From: an uncultured Gemmatimonadota bacterium
GTDB taxonomy: Bacteria; Gemmatimonadota; Gemmatimonadetes; Gemmatimonadales; Gemmatimonadaceae
Direction of reading: 5' to 3'
Assembly (NCBI GenBank): GCA_903910555.1
Contig: CAIVZZ010000029.1
Location: forward strand, 1 to 64,000
Length of the DNA stretch: 64,000 bases
In this document: piece after piece, positions 33,904 to 43,422 of the stretch
How the letters are laid out: the number at the start of each line of letters is the position of its first letter
Numbering within the stretch: the first letter of the stretch is position 1
Made by a program: the position numbers and the translations under genes
Notes under the pieces: model-generated
What the model saw: only the letters and a program-made list of their open reading frames with translations
The model's database searches: none
Told to the model about the DNA's origin: nothing

Positions 33904-35334
33904 TTACGGCAGGACGTAGCGGAACGAGGTGAACAGCATGTTGTCGATCGCCTGCGGCTGGTTGCCGGCGGCATCCGACCACGTGTTGCGGCTCGTGTAC
34001 GAGTAGTGCATGCCCCACTGAACCGTGCCGGCTGCGCCCTTATAGAAGCGGTACCAGAATCCGAGGTTCGCCTGCCAGAGCGCGCGCGTGTCGGCGTTGC
34101 AAGTGCCCGCAGCAGGAGCGAAGTCGCTCGTCGGCGCGGCTTCAGTCTGGCACCCTGCGTTGCTGTTCAGCGCTGAACCGTAGCCGACGCCCTTGCCGGC
34201 GGCGTTCACGAAATCCGAACGGCCTGCGAACTCGGCGCCGATGTAGCCGTACAGATCGAAGTTTTTCGTCGGGTGCGTTTCGAGCGAGAGCAGCGCCATG
34301 CCGGCGGTGATCGGCGTCAGCGTGCCCGTGTTCGTCACGGTCGCGTCGGGAAGCTGCGAGCTGCCGTAGCGGCCGATGCCCTGTCCCCAAAGTCCGGAGA
34401 GTCCGAAGTCCATCACGTCGCGACCGTCAGCCATGAGCGGGATGTAAACGCCGAAGCCGAGGCCGAATCCGTAGTTGGTCGCGTTGCGGGTTCCGCCGGA
34501 GACGTTTGTCGGATCGAACACGCGATCGCGGAACGAGCTCGCCAAGCCTTTGAGCTCCCAGTGGCCCATGTCCTTCGGGTCGAAGGCAAGCTTTACGATC
34601 AGGTCCGGCGAGTAATCCGTCGAGTAGTTGTTGGTCGCGTTGAGCGTGCTGCCGCCAGCCTGTCCGATGATGAAGTCCGTCGGAAGATTGCGGCCGCTGA
34701 ACGTCGACTGCGACTCTTCGATCGCGATGCCGAACGTGGCGACGTCGCTCATCTTGTTCGTCAAACGGAATCCCGCCTGGCGCGCCCAGTTGAAGCCGAC
34801 GGAGTACTGCGCGTCGATCGTCAGCGGGATCGCTTCAGAGCGATACGCCATGCCCGTCTTGTTCGTCGTGAGCAGCGACCAGCTCTGCCCGGCGCCGAAG
34901 GTCCAGCCGTTGCCGGCCGCGACCGATCCCCAGAACTGCCGGACGCGAAGCACGTAGCTGTTGCTCTCGTTCGCGTTCGACGATGTGCCGACGCCGAGGA
35001 AGTCAGACTCAAAGAACCCGCTGAACTTTGTGTCGCCGCTCGAGCCCGTTGCGAGCATGCCGAAGCGCGACTGGCGGCCCGTGAGGTGCGTCTCGGTCAT
35101 GTTGCCGGCGGACGTTCCCGAGAACGGGATCGCAGTGAACGACGAGCCGATATCAGCCGTGATGTTGCGCTGACGCCATACGCCCTCGGCGGCAACAAAG
35201 CCGACCGGGGTGAGCGTCACGCCCTTGTAGTGAATCGAGGCCGTGCTGTCCTGCGCCTGTGCGCCCTTGAGCGCGGCGAGCGACAGAGCCATCGCGGCCG
35301 CGAGAGCGACCATGCGTGGACGAACGAAAGTCAT
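33904..35334 (-). CDS. Outer-membrane porin-like beta-barrel, probably Pho-regulated
   Basis: A 476-residue protein with a signal peptide ending near GAQAQDS (residue 28). Alternating-residue, aromatic-rich strands continue to a C-terminal FTSFRYVLP that resembles a barrel-end signal. FGMLATGSSGDTKFSGFFES and RQFWGSVAAGNGWTFGAGQS resemble trimeric porin/DcaP-like barrels. An AGGA ribosome site supports the ATG at 35334; an upstream extension lacks a signal. Its position between pstS and pit, with Pho-box-like repeats upstream, suggests a route for phosphate across the outer membrane. Substrate specificity is inferred only. Confidence 0.75.
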   Translation of the reverse strand: MTFVRPRMVALAAAMALSLAALKGAQAQDSTASIHYKGVTLTPVGFVAAEGVWRQRNITADIGSSFTAIPFSGTSAGNMTETHLTGRQSRFGMLATGSSGDTKFSGFFESDFLGVGTSSNANESNSYVLRVRQFWGSVAAGNGWTFGAGQSWSLLTTNKTGMAYRSEAIPLTIDAQYSVGFNWARQAGFRLTNKMSDVATFGIAIEESQSTFSGRNLPTDFIIGQAGGSTLNATNNYSTDYSPDLIVKLAFDPKDMGHWELKGLASSFRDRVFDPTNVSGGTRNATNYGFGLGFGVYIPLMADGRDVMDFGLSGLWGQGIGRYGSSQLPDATVTNTGTLTPITAGMALLSLETHPTKNFDLYGYIGAEFAGRSDFVNAAGKGVGYGSALNSNAGCQTEAAPTSDFAPAAGTCNADTRALWQANLGFWYRFYKGAAGTVQWGMHYSYTSRNTWSDAAGNQPQAIDNMLFTSFRYVLP

Positions 35335-35405
35335 CGTGAGATCCTGGTAGAGGGGGTGTGACCAGAGTATCGGCCCGATTGTAACAGCCATAAACTCCCT
35401 CCCCC

Positions 35406-35456
35406 ATGTCACGGACCTACGCCCGACGGGTAACGGCCATGTAACGAGCGTGACGG
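35406..35456 (-). promoter_or_regulatory. Candidate Pho boxes upstream of the porin gene
   Basis: GGGTAAC-GGCC-ATGTAAC-GAGC-GTGACGG at 35428-35456 has the same 7+4 spacing as the pstS site. ATGTCAC at 35406-35412 is identical to one unit of that site. They lie 72-122 bases upstream of the porin start. Confidence 0.45.
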
Positions 35457-35486
35457 GTGCCACACGCCGCCCGTCTTTCCCCTCTG

Positions 35487-36521
35487 CTACTCGGCGATGA
35501 GGCGCGCGAGAATCAGGTAGACAACCGCCGCAATGGTTGCCGCAGCCGGCAGCGTCAGGACCCAGGCCCACACAATGCGCCGCGCGACACCCCAGCGGAC
35601 CGCCGAGAGGCGGTTGGTCGCGCCAACGCCGACGATCGAACCCGTGATCGTGTGCGTCGTGCTCACCGGAATTCCAAAGCTCGATGCGGTGAGAATCGCG
35701 ATTGCCGCGCCCGCCTCAGCGCAGAAGCCGCTGACCGGACGGAGCTTGGTGATGCGTGATCCCATCGTGTGCACGATGCGCCAGCCGCCGAACAGTGTAC
35801 CGAGCGAAATGCAGCTGAACGCGCCGAGCTTTACCCATGCCGGGATGTTCTTCACATCTTCGATGTAGAACATCGACATCACGCCGGTTTGGCCCGCGAA
35901 CTTTGCTTTTGACGCGGCGAGAAGAACCACGATGATGCCAATGGTCTTCTGCGCGTCATTGGTGCCGTGCGCGATGCTCATCAGAGCGGAACTTGCGAGC
36001 TGTCCGGGACGGAATATCTGATCAACACGCCGCGGCGACACTTTCTGGAACAGGTTGAACACCAGCACCATGAGCAGAAAACCGATCGCCATGCCGATCA
36101 TCGGCGAGAGCACGATGAACGAGAGCGTCTGCTTGAACTTCGTTCCCCAGATCAGCACGCTGAACCCGGCTTTCGCGACGGCCGCGCCGGAGAAGCCGCC
36201 GATGATCGCGTGCGACGAACTCGACGGGATGCCGAAGAACCAGGTGATGAGGTTCCAGAAGATCGCGCCGAGGAGCCCCGCGCAGATCACGTTCGGCGTG
36301 ACGATGGCCTGATCGACGAACCCGCTGCTGACTGCCTTGGCAACGGCGGTGCTGCCGAGAAAAACCGCCGCGAAGTTGAACGTCGCCGCCCACACAACGG
36401 CCGCAAACGGACTCAGCACTCGCGTCCCGACGATCGTCGCGATGGCGTTCGCGGAATCGTGGAACCCATTGATGAAGTCGAACGCGAAGGCGATCAGGAC
36501 GATCGCGAGTACGTAAGTCAC
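35487..36521 (-). CDS. pit: Low-affinity inorganic phosphate transporter, Pit family
   Basis: A 344-residue secondary transporter with about ten transmembrane helices that imports metal-phosphate with protons. FDFINGFHDSANAIATIVGT is the family N-terminal signature and AHGTNDAQKTIGIIVVLL the matching repeat in the C-terminal half. GIPSSSSHAIIGG and GIPVSTTHTITGSI also occur as a pair. It follows the DUF47 gene by 16 bases. In many bacteria Pit works when phosphate is plentiful and Pst when it is scarce. Confidence 0.95.
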   Translation of the reverse strand: MTYVLAIVLIAFAFDFINGFHDSANAIATIVGTRVLSPFAAVVWAATFNFAAVFLGSTAVAKAVSSGFVDQAIVTPNVICAGLLGAIFWNLITWFFGIPSSSSHAIIGGFSGAAVAKAGFSVLIWGTKFKQTLSFIVLSPMIGMAIGFLLMVLVFNLFQKVSPRRVDQIFRPGQLASSALMSIAHGTNDAQKTIGIIVVLLAASKAKFAGQTGVMSMFYIEDVKNIPAWVKLGAFSCISLGTLFGGWRIVHTMGSRITKLRPVSGFCAEAGAAIAILTASSFGIPVSTTHTITGSIVGVGATNRLSAVRWGVARRIVWAWVLTLPAAATIAAVVYLILARLIAE

Positions 36522-36537
36522 AGCGCGGCGCGCCCGC

Positions 36538-37149
36538 TCAGCTGTTCTTCAGGGAAACGCTCTCGAGGACGTTGAGCACGTCCTCACACTCGTCGATCGC
36601 GTCTTCGATGTTGTCGTAAAGCTCTTTCCATTTGATCACATCGAGCGCGTTCGGCGTGCCTTCAAACAGGGCGCCGACCGCTTTTGAATAGAGCGCGTCG
36701 CCGGTTTCCTCGAGGAGCTTCATCTCGCGGCCGATGCGCGCGACTTCGTGCGGGTTCTTGAGCGAACCCGTCGCCTTCGCGATCGACTCGGTCGCCTCGA
36801 CGAGAACGTGCGTGAGTTCCTTGGCATGCTCGCGACGGTCGCTGAGATGAAACATCTGCGCCCGGCGCGCAGTGCCGTCGATGAGGTCGACGACGTTGTC
36901 GAGCCGCGTCGCGAGCCGATGGATGTCCTCGCGATCGAGCGGCGTGACAAAGCTCTTATCGATCCGGTTCATCACTTCGTGCGTGATCACGTCGCCCTCA
37001 TGCTCGAGCGTCTTGATCTGCGCGGCAAACACGTCGAGGCGATTCGGCTCGTTGAACAGCTCGTCGAGCACTTTCGCGGACCGGACCATGATCGACGCGA
37101 GCGCGTCGAACATTTCGAAAAAGCCTTCGTCTTTTGGAATGAGCCGCAC
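36538..37149 (-). CDS. DUF47 PhoU-like protein, Pit accessory
   Basis: A 203-residue all-helical protein of the DUF47 family, related to PhoU. KDEGFFEMFDALASIM, LEHEGDVITHEVMNRIDKSF and VTPLDREDIHRLATRLDNVV, with DLIDG following, are family signatures with acidic metal-binding positions. Such genes sit next to pit in many genomes and are thought to regulate the transporter. Here the gene lies directly upstream of pit, 16 bases apart. Confidence 0.93.
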   Translation of the reverse strand: MRLIPKDEGFFEMFDALASIMVRSAKVLDELFNEPNRLDVFAAQIKTLEHEGDVITHEVMNRIDKSFVTPLDREDIHRLATRLDNVVDLIDGTARRAQMFHLSDRREHAKELTHVLVEATESIAKATGSLKNPHEVARIGREMKLLEETGDALYSKAVGALFEGTPNALDVIKWKELYDNIEDAIDECEDVLNVLESVSLKNS

Positions 37150-37242
37150 GGCCGCGTTGCCTCTGTGTTTACGAAGGCGCAGAACGCGCCGTCAGTGGGG
37201 GAGCCGAAAGTTACGGCCCTGTACGCGACCGCCGCAAACGCG

Positions 37243-38007
37243 CTAGCCGCTCCCGAAGGCAACTCTGCGCCGGGCAAGGAGATCGGGCCGCTCAAAGAAG
37301 CGAACCAGAAGAATCCCTGCCATGAATCCGCCCACATGGGCCCAGACCGCCACGCCTCCGGTCGGCTCCCCGCCAGACGCATGCAACTCGGGCAGTCCGC
37401 TGAGCACCTGAATGGCAAACCAGTACAACAGCACCACCCACGCCGGTATGCGAAAGATCTTGAAGAAGATGATGAAGAAGAAAAACATGTGCACGCGCAC
37501 GCGCGGGAAGAGCAGCAGGTACGCGCCCATCACGCCCGAGATTGCGCCCGACGCGCCGACGGTCGGCACCGGCGATGACGGGTTCACTGCAATCTGCGCC
37601 GCCGCCGCCGCGAGGCCGCAGATCAAATAGAATCCGAGAAAGCGCATCGGACCCATCACATCTTCGATCGCGCGCCCAAAGACCCAGAGAAAAAGCGCGT
37701 TGCCGAGGATGTGCATCCATCCGCCGTGCAGAAACATCGAGAGGACGGGCGTGAGATAGTTGATGCGATCGTTATCGACGGCGCACTCGAGGCCGGGGCC
37801 GAGCGGAACGGCGGTGCCGAGGCGGGCGAGATGCGTAATCTCGCCGGGCACCATCCCGAAGTTGCACACGGTGGTCGCAAGCATGACCGGATTCGTCGGG
37901 AATCCGCCGCCCTGCACGACGATCCAAACGGTGAACATCGCGACGAGGATGAGAATGGTCATCCACGGCGGGCGGATGCTGCGGTTCTCGACGCTGAGGG
38001 GAATCAT
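37243..38007 (-). CDS. Rhomboid-family intramembrane serine protease
   Basis: A 254-residue membrane protein with about six helices. The catalytic pair is Ser153 in GASGAISGVMGAY and His224 in WAHVGGFMAG. HGGWMHILGN (94-103) is the conserved loop and oxyanion region. It cleaves transmembrane segments of unknown targets. Its ATG overlaps the LysR regulator stop by 4 bases. Confidence 0.93.
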   Translation of the reverse strand: MIPLSVENRSIRPPWMTILILVAMFTVWIVVQGGGFPTNPVMLATTVCNFGMVPGEITHLARLGTAVPLGPGLECAVDNDRINYLTPVLSMFLHGGWMHILGNALFLWVFGRAIEDVMGPMRFLGFYLICGLAAAAAQIAVNPSSPVPTVGASGAISGVMGAYLLLFPRVRVHMFFFFIIFFKIFRIPAWVVLLYWFAIQVLSGLPELHASGGEPTGGVAVWAHVGGFMAGILLVRFFERPDLLARRRVAFGSG

Positions 38008-38909
38008 TTCGCCTTTACGTTAACGTCGCCGGCGTCGAGCAACAGTTCGAATGCCTTCGCGGCGGGACTCGCGCGGCGCTGTTTGAGCGAGAGCCGGTAG
38101 AACGGGCGCGTGATTTTCAGGCCGGGGATATCGAGCACGACCAGACTGCCCAGCGCGAGCTGCTCGACGACCGTATACCCCGATACAATCGCAATCCCCC
38201 GCCCCGCGGCGGCGATCTGTTTGATCGCTTCGGGGCCATCGATTTCCATCGTGCGCCCCGGCTTCACGCCCGCCGCGGCGAGCCCCTCGACGACGATCGC
38301 ACGCGTGCCCGATTCGCGTTCGCGCAGCAGCAACAGTTCGATCGCGAGGGCGGACGGCGGGATTTTGCGCCGAGTTGCAAGGGGATGCTTGGGGGATGCA
38401 ACGGCGACGAGTTGGTCCGTGCGCCAGCGGCGCGATTGGATTTTTTCGTCCGACACCGGTGCTTCCGTGAGCGCGATGTCGATGTGATAGTCGAGGAGCA
38501 TCTGCGCGACCGCGCGCGTGTGCGCGCTATCGAGCCGAACGTCCACGGCCGGATGATCCTCGAGAAAGCGGCCGATGAATGTCGGAAGCACATACGTCGC
38601 GATCGTCGTGCTCGCGCCGATGTGCAGCCGTCCGTGGCCGAGTCCGCCGAGCGCGGCGACGGCTTCTTCGGCGGTGCGCATCGCGCCGATCACTTCGCGC
38701 GCGTTCAATAGGAACGATTCACCGGCGCGCGTCAGCTGAATTCCCTTTGGCGCGCGTTCGAGCAGCGCGAAGCCACAACTCCGCTCGAGATCGCGCACCG
38801 CGCGCGACACGGCCGGTTGGCTTACGCCCATCGCGCGCGCCGCGGCGGTGAAGCCGCCGTGTTCGGCGACGGCGATGAATGCGCGGAGCAACGCCGGATT
38901 CATGTTCAT
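38004..38909 (-). CDS. LysR-family transcriptional regulator
   Basis: A 301-residue LysR regulator. The N-terminal helix-turn-helix is LLRAFIAVAEHGGFTAAARA followed by MGVSQPAVSRAVRDLE. The remaining 210 residues form the two-lobed effector-binding domain (GRLHIGASTTIATYVLPTFI near residue 93). It is divergent from the RND efflux operon with an 81-bp shared promoter region, so it probably controls that operon. The effector is unknown. Confidence 0.92.
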   Translation of the reverse strand: MNMNPALLRAFIAVAEHGGFTAAARAMGVSQPAVSRAVRDLERSCGFALLERAPKGIQLTRAGESFLLNAREVIGAMRTAEEAVAALGGLGHGRLHIGASTTIATYVLPTFIGRFLEDHPAVDVRLDSAHTRAVAQMLLDYHIDIALTEAPVSDEKIQSRRWRTDQLVAVASPKHPLATRRKIPPSALAIELLLLRERESGTRAIVVEGLAAAGVKPGRTMEIDGPEAIKQIAAAGRGIAIVSGYTVVEQLALGSLVVLDIPGLKITRPFYRLSLKQRRASPAAKAFELLLDAGDVNVKAK

Positions 38910-38929
38910 GAATCGCTATACCATTTATG

Positions 38930-38970
38930 TTATGAGTGCTATAACTATCATACGCTTGCATTATGAGCGC
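38930..38970. promoter_or_regulatory. Candidate LysR operator between the regulator and the RND operon
   Basis: TTATGAGTGC at 38930-38939 and TTATGAGCGC at 38961-38970 are direct repeats 31 bases apart, about three helical turns. TATGA and TCATA (38931-38952) also form an interrupted palindrome. The gap is much more AT-rich than its surroundings. Confidence 0.4.
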
Positions 38971-38990
38971 AAGACCCTCAGCTTCTTCTC

Positions 38991-41900
38991 ATGTGGATCG
39001 TCAGACTCGCTCTTCGTCAGCCGTACACCGTCGCGGTGCTCGCCGCCGTGATGATTCTCATGGGCGCGCTCTCCATGCAGTCGATGCAGGTCGACATCTT
39101 CCCTGCCATCGACATTCCGGTCGTCGTCATGGCATGGACGTTCCCCGGGCTCTCCGCGCAGGACATGGAGACGCGCGTGGTGACGCTGAGCGAGCGCAAC
39201 CTCTCATCGACCGTCGACGGCATCGAGCGAATTGAATCGTCGTCGATTCCGGGCATGGGGCTGATTCGCATCTACCTCCAGCCGGGAACCGAGATCGGCA
39301 ATGCAATAGCCCAGATCGGGTCCTCCGCCTCGACTTCGCTGCGCAACATGCCGCGCGGCATCCAGCCGCCCTACATCATTCAGTCGAACGCGTCGAGCGT
39401 GCCGGTCGCGCAGCTGACGCTGTCGAGTTCGTCGATGACCGAAGAGGCCATTGCCGACTACGCGCAAAACTTTCTCCGCCTGCGCCTCTTCACCGTCCCC
39501 GGGCTCTCGACGCCATCACCGTACGGCGGCAAGACGCGTGAAATCACGGTCGATGTGAACCCTGCGCTCATGGCGGCGAAGGGACTTTCCGCTGAAGAAG
39601 TCGTTCGAACTGTCCTCGCGTCGAACGTGTTCATTCCCGCCGGCACCGCACGGCTTGGAAATCGCGAATACAACATCGCGCTCAACTCGAGTCCGTCCGC
39701 GGTATCCGAGTTCGCCGCGATTCCGATCAAAGTCGTCAATGGCGCGCCGGTGACCATCGGCGATGTCGCGCGCGTGTCCGATGGGTTTGCGGATCAAACG
39801 AACATCGTGCGCGTGAACGGACATCGCGCGGCGTATATGTCGATTCTCAAGAAAGCGGATGCATCCACCATTGCGGTCGTCGAGTCCGCGCGCTCGCTGC
39901 TCCCGCTGATTCGCTCGACCGCCCCGGACGGCCTCGAACTGAACGTCGATTTCGATCAATCAGTTTTCGTACGCGCCGCCGTGAAGAGCGTGGTGACCGA
40001 GGGACTCACGGCCGCACTTCTCGTGTCGCTGATGATCCTCGTCTTCCTCGGCAGCTGGCGGAGCGTCGTCGTCGCATGCGCGTCGATTCCGCTTGCGATC
40101 GCGTGCGCGATCATCGGCCTGAAGATGACCGGGAATTCGTTCAACATCATGACGCTCGGCGGGCTGAGCCTTTCGATTGGACTGCTCGTCGATGTCGCGA
40201 CAATCACCGTCGAGAACATCCATCGCAATCGCTCGCTGGGAAAGCCGCTCACAGTCAGCATTCTCGACGGCGCCGCGCAGATCTCGCTGCCGGTGATCAT
40301 GGCGACCCTGGCCATCTGCATTGTCTTCTTTCCTATAGTCTTGCTCACCGGCCCGGCGCGTTTTCTCTTCGTCCCCATGGCCATCGCGGTGGTCATCGCG
40401 ATGCTCGCCGCGTACGTGCTTTCGCGCACACTCGTGAAAACGCTGTCGCGGATGCTGCTCGCCGGCGAGGCGGCGCACGGACATGGCCACGACGTCGAGA
40501 CGCATCATCCGCCGCATGCGAGCGCAGTCGCGCGATTCTCATTCGCGTTCAACCGCGGACGCGATCGCCTATTCACGAAATTTCAGGACGCATACAGCCG
40601 CCTGCTTCGCGTGCTCGTAACGCATCCGGGATTCACGCTGATCGTTTCGGCGCTGATCGTGCTCGCGACGCTCGCCGTCGCACCGAGCATCGGGACGGAT
40701 TTCTTCCCTTCGACTGACGCCGGCCTCATGAAGCTGCACTTCCGCGCGCCGAGCGGTTCGCGGATCGAATACACGGACGCGCTCGTTTCGCAGGTCGAGG
40801 ATCACATCCGTGCCATTGTGCCGGCGGCCGAGCTCGGCACGATCAATTCAATGATCGGGGTGCCGCAGCCGCTCAATCTCGCGTTCACGCCGACGGACAA
40901 CACCAGCGCGATGGACGCCGAGATTCTGATTTCACTCAAGGCGGGTCATCGCCCGACCGAAGGCTACGTACGGAAGATCCGCGCGGATCTTGCCGCGGCG
41001 TTCCCGGGGTCGTCTTCGTATTTCCAGACGGCGGACATCGTCAGCCAGGTGCTCAACTTTGGATTGTCGGCACCGATCGACGTGCAGGTGCAGTACAAGG
41101 ATTTGCGCGAGGCGTATCGCGTAGCCTCACTGCTGCGCGACAAGATCAGCACGATCCCCGGCGCTGCCGACGTGCATGTAAAGCAGGCGCTCGACTATCC
41201 GACCTTCGCGGTGGACGTGGACCGGCAGCGCGCGTCGGAGTTGGGATTGAGCCAAAGTGACGTGGCGAACTCCGTTCTCGTTTCGCTTTCGTCGAGCGCG
41301 CTCGTCTCGCCTTCGTACTATATCGATCCATCAAACGGCGTGAACTATCTCGTCGCCGTGAAAGTGCCGCTTAAGCAGCTCGGCAATGTGCGGAGCGTGA
41401 TGGCGACGCCGATTTCCGCGCCCGGTGAACTCTCGCCGCGTGAGGCGGCAGGCATTCCGGCGGAAGTCCCGCACGCCCCCGGACAAACGCTCAGCAACAT
41501 CGCGACGGTCAGCGAGCAGGTCGTGCCGAACGAAATCGACCATTACACGGTGCAGCGCGTCGTCGACATCAACGCGAACGTGGAAGGAAGCGATCTCGGC
41601 TCGGTGGTCGGCGGGATCAACAAGGTCATTGCGAACATCGGGAAACTGCCGCCGGGCATGATTCTGGTCGTGCGCGGGCAGGGCGAGGTGATGTCGCAAA
41701 CGTTCCAGCGGCTCGGGCTCGGCCTCGTCGTCGCGATTCTCCTGGTGTACCTGCTGATGGTCGTGATGTTTCAGTCCTGGCTCGACCCGTTCATCATCAT
41801 GGTCGCAGTGCCGGGCGCGCTCGTCGGCGTCTTGTGGATGCTCGCGCTCACGGGGACCACCATCAACGTGGTGTCGCTCATGGGCACGATCATGGCCGTC

Positions 41901-42269
41901 GGCATTGGCGTGTCGAACGCGATCCTGCTCGTGAGTTTTGCAAATGATCTGCGCCTCGAAGAGCAGCTCGGCCCCGTGGACGCGGCCGTCGAGGCCGGGC
42001 GCGTGCGCCTGCGCCCCGTGCTCATGACGGCGCTCGCGATGATCCTCGGCATGCTGCCCATGGCGATCGGTGCGGGTGAAGGCGGCGAGCAAAACGCGCC
42101 GCTCGGACGGGCGGTGATCGGCGGTCTCATGATCGCGACGTGCGTGACGCTGCTCGTCATTCCGGTCGTGTACGCGAAACTCCGGCGCGCGCTGCCGACG
42201 AAGCACCTGCTCGAGCAGCGTTTTGCGGCCGAATCACAGGGACTCACTTTCGACGAAGGGGCAATCTGA
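38991..42269 (+). CDS. RND efflux transporter permease
   Basis: A 1092-residue inner-membrane pump of the AcrB/MdtB superfamily. VDIFPAIDIPVVVMAWTFPG at the N-terminus, SLSIGLLVDVATITVENIHR in the central membrane block and TIMAVGIGVSNAILLVSFAN in the C-terminal block are hallmark stretches. The second periplasmic domain follows APSIGTDFFPSTDAGLMKLH. It exports small molecules, driven by protons; the substrate is not evident. No clear ribosome site precedes the ATG. The permease comes first here, ahead of adaptor and channel. Confidence 0.93.
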   Translation: MWIVRLALRQPYTVAVLAAVMILMGALSMQSMQVDIFPAIDIPVVVMAWTFPGLSAQDMETRVVTLSERNLSSTVDGIERIESSSIPGMGLIRIYLQPGTEIGNAIAQIGSSASTSLRNMPRGIQPPYIIQSNASSVPVAQLTLSSSSMTEEAIADYAQNFLRLRLFTVPGLSTPSPYGGKTREITVDVNPALMAAKGLSAEEVVRTVLASNVFIPAGTARLGNREYNIALNSSPSAVSEFAAIPIKVVNGAPVTIGDVARVSDGFADQTNIVRVNGHRAAYMSILKKADASTIAVVESARSLLPLIRSTAPDGLELNVDFDQSVFVRAAVKSVVTEGLTAALLVSLMILVFLGSWRSVVVACASIPLAIACAIIGLKMTGNSFNIMTLGGLSLSIGLLVDVATITVENIHRNRSLGKPLTVSILDGAAQISLPVIMATLAICIVFFPIVLLTGPARFLFVPMAIAVVIAMLAAYVLSRTLVKTLSRMLLAGEAAHGHGHDVETHHPPHASAVARFSFAFNRGRDRLFTKFQDAYSRLLRVLVTHPGFTLIVSALIVLATLAVAPSIGTDFFPSTDAGLMKLHFRAPSGSRIEYTDALVSQVEDHIRAIVPAAELGTINSMIGVPQPLNLAFTPTDNTSAMDAEILISLKAGHRPTEGYVRKIRADLAAAFPGSSSYFQTADIVSQVLNFGLSAPIDVQVQYKDLREAYRVASLLRDKISTIPGAADVHVKQALDYPTFAVDVDRQRASELGLSQSDVANSVLVSLSSSALVSPSYYIDPSNGVNYLVAVKVPLKQLGNVRSVMATPISAPGELSPREAAGIPAEVPHAPGQTLSNIATVSEQVVPNEIDHYTVQRVVDINANVEGSDLGSVVGGINKVIANIGKLPPGMILVVRGQGEVMSQTFQRLGLGLVVAILLVYLLMVVMFQSWLDPFIIMVAVPGALVGVLWMLALTGTTINVVSLMGTIMAVGIGVSNAILLVSFANDLRLEEQLGPVDAAVEAGRVRLRPVLMTALAMILGMLPMAIGAGEGGEQNAPLGRAVIGGLMIATCVTLLVIPVVYAKLRRALPTKHLLEQRFAAESQGLTFDEGAI

Positions 42270-42270
42270 A

Positions 42271-43422
42271 ATGGCGACGCCTTCCGGCAGCCCGAACTCG
42301 TCTGACGCCAACCGGCCCGCGCCGGTGTCCGGTGGACTGCGCACCGTCGCCGCCGTAGTGGTGATCGCCGCGATCGCCGCCGCCGCGCTGTTGGCTTCGC
42401 GCAAATCGCGGGCGGCGTCGAGCGAGACCGCCGTTCGCGTGAACGATGCAGTCGGAGGTCCCGTTGTCCGCGCAATCGCCGCGGTGCCGTCCGCTCCGTC
42501 GCACCATCTGGTCCTGCTCGCGGAGGCACGCCCGTTCGCCTCCGTTACGCTCTACGCCAAAGTCAGCGGCTATCTGAAGTGGATCGGCGTCGACAAAGGC
42601 GACCACGTGAAAGCCGACCAGGTGATCGCCATTGTCGAATCCCCTGAGACTGATGCGGCCTGGAGCGCGGCAACCGCAGACCACGCACAGAAAGCGCTGA
42701 CGGCGTCGCGTCTCAAACAATTGCTCGACAAGAAATTCGCGTCGCAGGAAGAGACCGACCTCGCCGCCGCGGATGAAGCCGTGGCGCGCGAAAAACTCGA
42801 GTCGCTCACGCAGCAGCGCGAGTTCGAAAAACTGAAAGTGCCGTTCAAGGGAACTGTGACTGCGCGCTTTGCCGACCCTGGTGCGCTCGTGCAAAACGCC
42901 GCGTCGTCGCAAACGTCGGCGCTGCCCGTCGTGACCGTGGACGACACCGACAGCCTGAGAGTCTACGCATATCTCGACCAGGCCGACGCGCAGAGCGTAC
43001 GCACCGGACAGTCGGCGGTGATCACGATGGACGAACGCGCGGGAGTACGGATCCCCGTGAAGGTCGCGCGCACGAGCGGCGAGCTCGACGCGAAGACACG
43101 CAAACTGCTGGTAGAGTTCGACGTGGACAATCGCGGCGCGATCATCGTTCCCGGCAGTTTCGTTCATGTCGAGCTCGACGTTCCCGAGGCGGTGCTCCCG
43201 GAGCTGCCGTCGGAAGCGCTGATCGTGCGCGGCACCCGTTCGATCGTCGCCGTACTCGCGCCAGACAGCACCGTGCACTTTCACGATGTCACGGTAGCGA
43301 GCGACGACGGGCGACGCATCCGCATCCTCACCGGGATATCCTCGGGCGATCGCGCGATTCTAAACGCAGGCGACGCGCTGACAGACGGTGCTCGAGTGCG
43401 CCCCGCCGGAACGCCTAAATGA
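42271..43422 (+). CDS. RND efflux periplasmic adaptor (membrane fusion protein)
   Basis: A 383-residue HlyD/AcrA-type adaptor. A single N-terminal membrane segment (VAAVVVIAAIAAAALLAS, about 28-45) anchors it. The lipoyl-like halves are YAKVSGYLKWIGVDKGDHVK and FEKLKVPFKGTVTARFADPG, joined by a helical hairpin of about 60 residues. It starts one base after the permease stop and its end overlaps the TolC-family gene by 4 bases. Confidence 0.92.
   Translation: MATPSGSPNSSDANRPAPVSGGLRTVAAVVVIAAIAAAALLASRKSRAASSETAVRVNDAVGGPVVRAIAAVPSAPSHHLVLLAEARPFASVTLYAKVSGYLKWIGVDKGDHVKADQVIAIVESPETDAAWSAATADHAQKALTASRLKQLLDKKFASQEETDLAAADEAVAREKLESLTQQREFEKLKVPFKGTVTARFADPGALVQNAASSQTSALPVVTVDDTDSLRVYAYLDQADAQSVRTGQSAVITMDERAGVRIPVKVARTSGELDAKTRKLLVEFDVDNRGAIIVPGSFVHVELDVPEAVLPELPSEALIVRGTRSIVAVLAPDSTVHFHDVTVASDDGRRIRILTGISSGDRAILNAGDALTDGARVRPAGTPK

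Noticed and set aside
34273-35361. Open frame of 362 codons opposite the porin gene
   Set aside because: The porin has a signal peptide, ribosome site and barrel-like strands; the opposite frame is an Arg/Glu/Ala-rich shadow.
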